Part shown: piece by piece, positions 25,401 through 37,400 of the stretch | How the letters are laid out: every line of letters begins with the position of its first letter | How positions within the stretch are numbered: the first letter of the stretch is position 1 | NCBI GenBank assembly: GCA_948144175.1 | Contig: CANXME010001990.1 | Location: 1 to 64,000, forward strand | Length of the DNA stretch: 64,000 bases | Direction: 5' to 3' | From: Closterium sp. NIES-65 | Taxonomy: Eukaryota > Streptophyta > Zygnematophyceae > Desmidiales > Closteriaceae | The notes under the pieces: model-generated | Database searches by the model: none | Seen by the model: the letters and a program-made list of their open reading frames with translations, nothing else | What the model was told of the DNA's origin: nothing | Made by a program: the position numbers and the translations under genes

Positions 25401-28400
25401 CATCCCTTGTTACCCTGTAACCAACATGCCATCCCTTGTTGCCCTGTAACCAACATGCCAACCCTTGTTGCCCTGTAACCAACATGCCATCCCTTGTTGC
25501 CCTGTAACCAACATGCCATCCCTTGTTGCCCTGTAACCAACATGCCATCCCTTGTTACCCTATAACCAACATGCCATCCCTTGTTGCCCTGTAACCAACA
25601 TGCCATCCCTTGTTGCCCTGTAACCAACATGCCATTCCTTGTTGCCCTGTAACCAACATGCCATCCCTTGTTGCCCTGTAACCAACATGCCATCCCTTGT
25701 TACCCTGTAACCAACATCCCATCCCTTGTTACCCTGTAACCAACATGCCATCCCTTGTTGCCCTGTAACCAACATGCCATCCCTTGTTGCCCTGTAACCA
25801 ACATGCCATCCCCTGTTGCCCTATTACCAACATGGCATCCCTTGTTGCCCTGTAACCAACATGCCATCCCTTATTACTCTGTAACCGATCCCTTGTTACC
25901 CTGTAACCAACATGCCATCCCTTCTTACCCTGTAACCAACATGCCATCCCTTGTTGCCCTGTAACCAACATGCCATCCCTTGTTGCCCTGTAACCAACAT
26001 GCCATCCCTTGTTGCCCTGTAACCAACATGCCATCCCTTGTTGCCCTGTAACCAACATGCCATCCCTTGTTGCCCTATAACCAACATGCCATCCCTTGTT
26101 GCCCTGTAACCAACATGCCATCCCTTGTTACCCTGTAACCAATATGCCATCCCTTGTTACCCTGTAACCAACATCCCATCCCTTGTTGCCCTGTAACCAA
26201 CATGCCATCCCTTGTTGCCCTGTAACCAACATGCCATCCCTTGTTACCCTGTAACCAACATGCCATCCCTTGTTACCCTATAACCAACATGCCATCCTTT
26301 GTTGCCCTGTAACCAACATGCCATCCCTTGTTGCCCTGTAACCAACATGCCATCCCTTGTTACCCTGTAACCAACATGCCATCCCCTGTTGACCTATAAC
26401 CAACATGGCATCCCTTGTTGCCCTGTAACCAACATGCCATCCCCTGTTGACCTATAACCAACATGGCATCCCTTGTTGCCCTGTAACCAACATGCCATCC
26501 CTTGTTACCCTGTAACCAACATCCCATCCCTTGTTGCCCTGTAACCAACATGCCATCCCTTGTTACCCTGTAACCAACATGCCATCCCTTGTTGCCCTGT
26601 AACCAACATGCCATCCCTTGTTACCCTGTAACCAACATGCCATCCCTTGTTACCCTGTAACCAACATGCCATCCCTTGTTGCCCTGTAACCAACATGCCA
26701 TCCCTTGTTGCCCTGTAACCAACATGCCATCCCTTGTTGCCCTGTAACCAACATGCCATCCCTTGTTGCCCTGTAACCAATATGCCATCCCTTGTTGCCC
26801 TGTAACCAACATGCCATCCCTTGTTGCCCTGTAACCAACATGCCATCCCTTGTTGCCCTGTAACCAACATGCCATCCCTTGTTGCCCTGTAACCAACATG
26901 CCATCCCTTGTTGCCCTGTAACCAACATGCCATCCCTTGTTGCCCTGTAACCAATATGCCATCCCTTGTTGCCCTGTAACCAACATGCCATCCCTTGTTG
27001 CCCTGTAACCAACATGCCATCCCTTGTTGCCCTGTAACCAACATGCCATCCCTTGTTGCCCTGTAACCAACATGCCATCCCTTGTTGCCCTGTAACCAAC
27101 ATGCCATCCCTTGTTGCCCTATAACCAACATGCCATCCCTTGTTGCCCTGTAACCAACATGCCATCCATTGTTACCCTGTAACCAATATGCCATCCCTTC
27201 TTACCCTGTAACCAACATCCCATCCCTTGTTGCCCTGTAACCAACATGCCATCCCTTGTTGCCCTGTAACCAACATGCCATCCCTTGTTGCCCTGTAACC
27301 AACATGCCATCCCTTGTTGCCCTGTAACCAACATGCCATCCCTTGTTGCCCTGTAACCAACATGCCATCCCTTGATGCCCTGTAACCAACATGCCATCCC
27401 TTGTTGCCCTGTAACCAACATGCCATCCCTTGTTGCCCTATAACCAACATGCCATCCCTTGTTGCCCTGTAACCAACATGCCATCCCTTGTTACCCTGTA
27501 ACCAATATGCCATCCCTTGTTACCCTGTAACCAACATCCCATCCCTTGTTGCCCTGTAACCAACATGCCATCCCTTGTTGCCCTGTAACCAACATGCCAT
27601 CCCTTGTTACCCTGTAACCAACATGCCATCCCTTGTTACCCTATAACCAACATGCCATCCTTTGTTGCCCTGTAACCAACATGCCATCCCTTGTTGCCCT
27701 GTAACCAACATGCCATCCCTTGTTACCCTGTAACCAACATGCCATCCTCTGTTGACCTATAACCAACATGGCATCCCTTGTTGCCCTGTAACCAACATGC
27801 CATCCCCTGTTGACCTATAACCAACATGGCATCCCTTGTTGCCCTGTAACCAACATGCCATCCCTTGTTACCCTGTAACCAACATGCCATCCCTTGTTGC
27901 CCTGTAACCAACATGCCATCCCTTGTTACCCTGTAACCAACATGCCATCCCTTGTTGCCCTGTAACCAACATGCCATCCCTTGTTACCCTGTAACCAACA
28001 TGCCATCCCTTGTTACCCTGTAACCAACATGCCATCCTCTGTTGACCTATAACCAACATGGCATCCCTTGTTGCCCTGTAACCAACATGCCATCCCCTGT
28101 TGACCTATAACCAACATGGCATCCCTTGTTGCCCTGTAACCAACATGCCATCCCTTGTTACCCTGTAACCAACATGCCATCCCTTGTTGCCCTGTAACCA
28201 ACATGCCATCCCTTGTTACCCTGTAACCAACATGCCATCCCTTGTTGCCCTGTAACCAACATGCCATCCCTTGTTGCCCTGTAACCAACATGCCATCCCT
28301 TGTTGCCCTGTAACCAACATGCCATCCCTTGTTGCCCTGTAACCAACATGCCATCCCTTGTTGCCCTATAACCAACATGCCATCCCTTGTTGCCCTGTAA

Positions 28401-31400
28401 CCAACATGCCATCCATTGTTACCCTGTAACCAATATGCCATCCCTTGTTACCCTGTAACCAACATCCCATCCCTTGTTGCCCTGTAACCAACATGCCATC
28501 CCTTGTTGCCCTGTAACCAACATGCCATCCCTTGTTGCCCTGTAACCAACATGCCATCCCTTGTTGCCCTGTAACCAACATGCCATCCCTTGTTGCCCTG
28601 TAACCAACATGCCATCCCTTGTTGCCCTGTAACCAACATGCCATCCCTTGTTGCCCTGTAACCAACATGCCATCCCTTGTTGCCCTATGACCAACATGCC
28701 ATCCCTTGTTGCCCTGTAACCAACATGCCATCCCTTGTTACCCTGTAACCAATATGCCATCCCTTGTTACCCTGTAACCAACATCCCATCCCTTGTTGCC
28801 CTGTAACCAACATGCCATCCCTTGTTGCCCTGTAACCAACATGCCATCCCTTGTTACCCTGTAACCAACATGCCATCCCTTGTTACCCTATAACCAACAT
28901 GCCATCCTTTGTTGCCCTGTAACCAACATGCCATCCCTTGTTGCCCTGTAACCAACATGCCATCCCTTGTTGCCCTGTAACCAACATGCCATCCCTTGTT
29001 GCCCTGTAACCAACATGCCATCCCTTGTTGCCCTATAACCAACATGCCATCCCTTGTTGCCCTGTAACCAACATGCCATCCATTGTTACCCTGTAACCAA
29101 TATGCCATCCCTTGTTACCCTGTAACCAACATCCCATCCCTTGTTGCCCTGTAACCAACATGCCATCCCTTGTTGCCCTGTAACCAACATGCCATCCCTT
29201 GTTACCCTGTAACCAACATGCCATCCCTTGTTACCCTATATCCAACATGCCATCCTTTGTTGCCCTGTAACCAACATGCCATCCCTTGTTGCCCTGTAAC
29301 CAATATACCATCCCTTGTTGCCCTGTAACCAACATGCCATCCCTTGTTGCCCTGTAACCAACATGCCATCCCTTGTTGCCCTGTAACCAACATGCCATCC
29401 CTTGTTGCCCTGTAACCAACATGCCATCCCTTGTTGCCCTGTAACCAACATGCCATCCCTTGTTGCCCTATAACCAACATGCCATCCCTTGTTGCCCTGT
29501 AACCAACATGCCATCCATTGTTACCCTGTAACCAATATGCCATCCCTTGTTACCCTGTAACCAACATCCCATCCCTTGTTGCCCTGTAACCAACATGCCA
29601 TCCCTTGTTGCCCTGTAACCAACATGCCATCCCTTGTTACCCTGTAACCAACATGCCATCCCTTGTTACCCTATATCCAACATGCCATCCTTTGTTGCCC
29701 TGTAACCAACATGCCATCCCTTGTTGCCCTGTAACCAACATGCCATCCCTTTTTCCCTTGTAACCAACATGCCATCCCTTGTTGCCCTATAACCAACATG
29801 CCATCCCTTGTTGCCCTGTAACCAACATGCCATCCCTTGTTACCCTGTAACCAACATCCCATCCCTTGTTGCCCTGTAACCAACATGCCATCCCTTGTTG
29901 CCCTGTAACCAACATGCCATCCCTTGTTGCCCTGTAACCAACATGCCATCCCCTGTTGCCCTGTAACCAACATGCCATTCCTTGTTACCCTGTAACCAAC
30001 ATGCCATCCGTTGTTACCCTGTAACCAATATGCCATCCCCTGTTGCCCTATAACCAACATGGCATCCCTTGTTACCCTGTAACCAACATGCCATCCCTTG
30101 TTACCCTATAACCAACATGCCATCCTTTGTTGCCCTGTAACCAACATGCCATCCCTTGTTGCCCTGTAACCAACATGCCATCCCTTGTTACCCTGTAACC
30201 AACATGCCATCCCCTGTTGACCTATAACCAACACGGCATCCCTTGTTGCCCTGTAACCAACATGCCATCCCCTGTTGACCTATAACCAACATGGCATCCC
30301 TTGTTGCCCTGTAACCAACATGCCATCCCTTGTTACCCTGTAACCAACATCCCATCCCTTGTTGCCCTGTAACCAACATGCCATCCCTTGTTACCCTGTA
30401 ACCAACATGCCATCCCTTGTTGCCCTGTAACCAACATGCCATCCCTTGTTACCCTGTAACCAACATGCCATCCCTTGTTACCCTGTAACCAACATGCCAT
30501 CCCTTGTTGCCCTGTAACCAACATGCCATCCCTTGTTGCCCTGTAACCAACATGCCATCCCATGTTGCCCTGTAACCAACATGCCATCCCTTGTTGCCCT
30601 GTAACCAATATGCCATCCCTTGTTGCCCTGTAACCAACATGCCATCCCTTGTTGCCCTGTAACCAACATGCCATCCCTTGTTGCCCTGTAACCAACATGC
30701 CATCCCTTGTTGCCCTGTAACCAACATGCCATCCCTTGTTGCCCTGTAACCAACATGCCATCCCTTGTTGCCCTGTAACCAATATGCCATCCCTTGTTGC
30801 CCTGTAACCAACATGCCATCCCTTGTTGCCCTGTAACCAACATGCCATCCCTTGTTGCCCTGTAACCAACATGCCATCCCTTGTTGCCCTGTAACCAACA
30901 TGCCATCCCTTGTTGCCCTGTAACCAACATGCCATCCCTTGTTGCCCTGTAACCAACATGCCATCCCTTGTTGCCCTATAACCAACATGCCATCCCTTGT
31001 TGCCCTGTAACCAACATGCCATCCATTGTTACCCTGTAACCAATATGCCATCCCTTGTTACCCTGTAACCAACATCCCATCCCTTGTTGCCCTGTAACCA
31101 ACATGCCATCCCTTGTTGCCCTGTAACCAACATGCCATCCCTTGTTGCCCTGTAACCAACATGCCATCCCTTGTTGCCCTGTAACCAACATGCCATCCCT
31201 TGTTGCCCTGTAACCAACATGCCATCCCTTGTTGCCCTGTAACCAACATGCCATCCCTTGTTGCCCTGTAACCAACATGCCATCCCTTGTTGCCCTATAA
31301 CCAACATGCCATCCCTTGTTGCCCTGTAACCAACATGCCATCCCTTGTTACCCTGTAACCAATATGCCATCCCTTGTTACCCTGTAACCAACATCCCATC

Positions 31401-34400
31401 CCTTGTTGCCCTGTAACCAACATGCCATCCCTTGTTTCCCTGTAACCAACATGCCATCCCTTGTTACCCTGTAACCAACATGCCATCCCTTGTTACCCTA
31501 TAACCAACATGCCATCCTTTGTTGCCCTGTAACCAACATGCCATCCCTTGTTGCCCTGTAACCAACATGCCATCCCTTGTTGCCCTATAACCAACATGCC
31601 ATCCCTTGTTGCCCTGTAACCAACATGCCATCCCTTGTTACCCTGTAACCAACATGCCATCCTCTGTTGACCTATAACCAACATGGCATCCCTTGTTGCC
31701 CTGTAACCAACATGCCATCCCCTGTTGACCTATAACCAACATGGCATCCCTTGTTGCCCTGTAACCAACATGCCATCCCTTGTTACCCTGTAACCAACAT
31801 GCCATCCCTTGTTGCCCTGTAACCAACATGCCATCCCTTGTTACCCTGTAACCAACATGCCATCCCTTGTTGCCCTGTAACCAACATGCCATCCCTTGTT
31901 ACCCTGTAACCAACATGCCATCCCTTCTTACCCTGTAACCAACATGCCATCCCTTGTTGCCCTGTAACCAACATGCCATCCCTTGTTGCCCTGTAACCAA
32001 CATGCCATCCCTTGTTACCCTGTAACCAACATGCCATCCCTTGTTGCCCTGTAACCAATATACCATCCCTTGTTGCCCTGTAACCAACATGCCATCCCTT
32101 GTTGCCCTGTAACCAACATGCCATCCCTTGTTGCCCTGTAACCAACATGCCATCCCTTGTTGCCCTGTAACCAACATGCCATCCCTTGTTGCCCTGTAAC
32201 CAACATGCCATCCCTTGTTGCCCTGTAACCAACATGCCATCCCTTGTTGCCCTGTAACCAACATGCCATCCATTGTTACCCTGTAACCAATATGCCATCC
32301 CTTGTTACCCTGTAACCAACATCCCATCCCTTGTTGCCCTGTAACCAACATGCCATCCCTTGTTGCCCTGTAACCAACATGCCATCCCTTGTTACCCTGT
32401 AACCAACATGCCATCCCTTGTTACCCTATATCCAACATGCCATCCTTTGTTGCCCTGTAACCAACATGCCATCCCTTGTTGCCCTGTAACCAATATACCA
32501 TCCCTTGTTGCCCTGTAACCAACATGCCATCCCTTGTTGCCCTGTAACCAACATGCCATCCCTTGTTGCCCTGTAACCAACATGCCATCCCTTGTTGCCC
32601 TGTAACCAACATGCCATCCCTTGTTGCCCTGTAACCAACATGCCATCCCTTGTTGCCCTATAACCAACATGCCATCCCTTGTTGCCCTGTAACCAACATG
32701 CCATCCATTGTTACCCTGTAACCAATATGCCATCCCTTGTTACCCTGTAACCAACATCCCATCCCTTGTTGCCCTGTAACCAACATGCCATCCCTTGTTG
32801 CCCTGTAACCAACATGCCATCCCTTGTTACCCTGTAACCAACATGCCATCCCTTGTTACCCTATATCCAACATGCCATCCTTTGTTGCCCTGTAACCAAC
32901 ATGCCATCCCTTGTTGCCCTGTAACCAACATGCCATCCCTTTTTCCCTTGTAACCAACATGCCATCCCTTGTTGCCCTATAACCAACATGCCATCCCTTG
33001 TTGCCCTGTAACCAACATGCCATCCCTTGTTACCCTGTAACCAACATGCCATCCCTTGTTGCCCTGTAACCAACATGCCATCCCTTGTTGCCCTGTAACC
33101 AACATGCCATCCCTTGTTGCCCTGTAACCAACATGCCATCCCCTGTTGCCCTGTAACCAACATGCCATTCCTTGTTACCCTGTAACCAACATGCCATCCG
33201 TTGTTACCCTGTAACCAATATGCCATCCCCTGTTGCCCTATAACCAACATGGCATCCCTTGTTGCCCTGTAACCAAAATGCCATCCCTTGTTACCCTGTA
33301 ACCAACATGCCATCCCTTGTTGCCCTGTAACCAACATGGCATCCCTTGTTACCCTGTAACCAACATGCCATCCCTTGTTACCCTGTAACCAACATGCCAT
33401 GCCTTGTTACCCTGTAACCAACATCCCATCCCTTGTTGCCCTGTAACCAACATGCCATCCCTTGTTGCCCTGTAACCAACATGCCATCCCTTGTTGCCCT
33501 GTAACCAACATGCCATCCCCTGTTGCCCTGTAACCAACATGGCATCCCTTGTTACCCTGTAACCAACATGCCATCCCTTGTTACCCTGTAACCAACATGC
33601 CATCCCTTGTTACCCTGTAACCAACATGCCATCCCTTGTTGCCCTGTAACCAACATGGCATCCCTTATTACCCTGTAACCAATATGCCATCCCTTGTTAC
33701 CCTGTAACCAACATCCCATCCCTTGTTGCCCTGTAACCAACATGCCATCCCTTGTTGCTCTATAACCAACATGCCATCCCCTGTTGCCCTATAACCAACA
33801 TGGCATCCCTTGTTACCCTGTAACCAACATGCCATCCCTTGTTGCCCTGTAACCAACATGCCATCCCTTGTTACCCTGTAACCAACATGCCATCCCTTGT
33901 TTCCTTGTAACCATCCCTTGTTGCCCTGTATCCAACATGCCATCCCTTGTTGCCCTGTAACCAACATGCCATCCCTTGTTGCCCTGTAACCAACATGCCA
34001 TCCCCTGTTGCCCTGTAACCAACATGCCATCCCTTGTTGCCCTGTAACCAACATGCCATCCCTTGTTGCCCTGTAACCAACATTCCATCCCCTGATGCCC
34101 TGTAACCAACATGGCATCTCTTGTTACCCTGTAACCAATATGCCATCCCTTGTTACCCTGTAACCAACATCCCATCCCTTGTTGCCCTGTAACCAACATG
34201 CCATCCCTTGTTGCCCTGTAACCAACATGCCATCCCTTGTTGCCCTGTAACCAACATGCCATCCCCTGTTGCCCTGTAACCAACATGGCATCCATTGTTA
34301 CCTTGTAACCAATATGCCATCCCTTGTTACCCTGTAACCAACATCCCATCCCTTGTTGCCCTGTAACCAACATGCCATCCCTTGTTGCCCTGTAACCAAC

Positions 34401-37400
34401 ATGCCATCCCTTGTTGCCCTGTAACCAACATGCCATCCCCTGTTGCCCTGTAACCAACATGCCATCCCTTGTTGCCCTGTAACCAACATGCCAATGCCAT
34501 CCCTTGTTGCCCTGTAACCAACATGCCATCCCCTGATGTCTGTAACCAACATGGCATCTCTTGTTACCCTGTAACCAATATGCCATCCCTTGTTACCCTG
34601 TAACCAACATCCCATCCCTTGTTGCCCTGTAACCAACATGCCATCCCTTGTTGCCCTGTAACCAACATGCCATCCCTTGTTGCCCTGTAACCAACATGCC
34701 ATCCCCTGTTGCCCTGTAACCAACATGGCATCCATTGTTATCCTGTAACCAACATGCCATCCCTTGTTGCCCTGTAACCAACACGCCATCCCTTGTTGCC
34801 CTGTAACCAACATGCCATCCCTTGTTGCCCTGTAACCAACATGCCATCCCTTGTTGCCCTGTAACCAACATGCCATCCCTTGTTGCCCTGTAACCAACAT
34901 GCCATCCCTTGTTGCCCTGTAACCAACATGCCATCCCTTGTTGCCCTGTAACCAACATGCCATCCCTTGTTGCCCTGTAACCAACATGCCATCCCCTGTT
35001 GCCCTGTTACCAACATGGCATCCCTTGTTACCCTGTAACCAACATGCCATCCCTTGTTACCCTGTAACCAACATGCCATCCCTTGTTGCCCTGTAACCAA
35101 CATGGCATCCCTTATTACCCTGTAACCAACATGCCATCCCTTGTTACCCTGTAACTTGTTGCCCTGTAACCAACATGCCATCCCTTGTTGCCCTGTAACC
35201 AACATGCCATCCCTTGTTGCTCTATAACCAACATGCCATCCCCTGTTGCCCTGTAACCAACATGGTTACCCTGTAACCAACATGCCATCCCTTGTTGCCC
35301 TGTAACCGACATGCCATCCCTTGTTACCCTGTAACCAACATGCCATCCCTTGTTACCCTGTAACCAACATGCCATCCCTTGTTGCCCTGTAACCAACATG
35401 CCATCCTTTGTTGCCCTGTAACCAACATGCCATCCCTTGTTGCCCTATAACCAACATGCCATCCCCTGTTGCCCTGTAACCAACATGGCATCCCTTGTTA
35501 CCCTGTAACCAACATGCCATCCCTTGTTACCCTGTAACCAACATGCCATCCCTTGTTACCCTGTAACCAACATGCCATCCCTTGTTGCCCTGTAATCAAC
35601 TTGCCATCCCCTGTTGCCCTGTAACCAACATGCCATCCCTTGTTGCCCTGTAACCAACATGCCATCCCTTGTTGCCCTGTAACCAACATGCCATCCCTTG
35701 TTGCCCTGTAACCAACATGCCATCCCTTGTTGCCCTCTAACCAACATGCCATCCCTTGTTGCCCTGTAACCAACATGCCATCCCTTGTTGCCCTGTAACC
35801 AACATGCCATCCCCTAATGCCCTGTAACCAACATGGCATCCCTTGTTACCCTGTAACCAATATGCCATCCCTTGTTACCCTGTAACCAACATCCCATCCC
35901 TTGTTGCCCTGTAACCAACATGCCATCCCTTGTTGCCCTGTAACCAACATGCCATCCCCTGATGCCCTGTAACCAACATGGCATCCCTTGTTACCCTGTA
36001 ACCAATATGCCATCCCTTGTTACCCTGTAACCAACATCCCATCCCTTGTTGCCCTGTAACCAACATGCCATCCCTTGTTGCCCTGTAACCAACATGCCAT
36101 CCCTTGTTGCCCTGTAACCAACATGCCATCCCCTGATGCCCTGTAACCAACATGGCATCCCTTGTTACCCTGTAACCAATATGCCATCCCTTGTTACCCT
36201 GTAACCAACATCCCATCCCTTGTTGCCCTGTAACCAACATGCCATCCCTTGTTGCCCTGTAACCAACATGCCATCCCTTGTTGCCCTGTAACCAACATGC
36301 CATCCCCTGATGCCCTGTAACCAACATGGCATCCCTTGTTACCCTGTAACCAATATGCCATCCCTTGTTACCCTGTAACCAACATCCCATCCCTTGTTGC
36401 CCTGTAACCAACATGCCATCCCTTGTTGCCCTGTAACCAACATGCCATCCCCTGATGCCCTGTAACCAACATGGCATCCCTTGTTACCCTGTAACCAATA
36501 TGCCATCCCTTGTTACCCTGTAACCAACATCCCATCCCTTGTTGCCCTGTAACCAACATGCCATCCCTTGTTGCCCTGTAACCAACATGCCATCCCTTGT
36601 TGCCCTGTAACCAACATGCCATCCCCTGATGCCCTGTAACCAACATGGCATCCCTTGTTACCCTGTAACCAATATGCCATCCCTTGTTACCCTGTAACCA
36701 ACATCCCTTCCCTTGTTGCCCTGTAACCAACATGCCATCCCTTGTTGCCCTGTAACCAACATGCCATCTAGGTTGAGCAAAAAAACGAACACCGTTCGAG
36801 GCGAACCGAACAGGTTTTTTTTTTTTGGCTTAAAATGTTTGCCGAACAGTGTTCGATGTTCGCCCGAACACGTTCGTGTTCGGGCCGCTGCTGCAATTTG
36901 CCCGTGACGAACACGAACAGTGTTTGAGGTTCGCCCGAACACGTCTTCACAGGCGAACGGCAAACACCATTTTTTGCTCAAAGTGTTCGCCGAACCGAAC
37001 AGTGTTCGGTTCGGCAAACGAAGGTGTTCGTGTAGGGGCGAACACGAACACGTTCGTGTTCGCCACTTGCTCATCCCTAATGCCATCCCTTGTTGCCCTG
37101 TAACCAACATGCCATCCCCTGTTGCCCTGTAACCAACATGGCATCCCTTGTTACCCTGTAACCAACATGCCATCCCTTGTTACCCTGTAACCAATATGCC
37201 ATCCCTTGTTGCCCTGTAACCAACATGCCATCCCTTGTTGCTCTGTAACCAACATGCCATCCCTTGTTGCCCTGTAACCAACATGCCATCCCTTGTTGCC
37301 CTGTAACCAACATGCCATCCCTTGTTGCCCTGTAACCAACATGCCATCCCTTGTTTCCCTGTAACCAACATGCCATCCCTTGTTGCCCTGTAACCAACAT

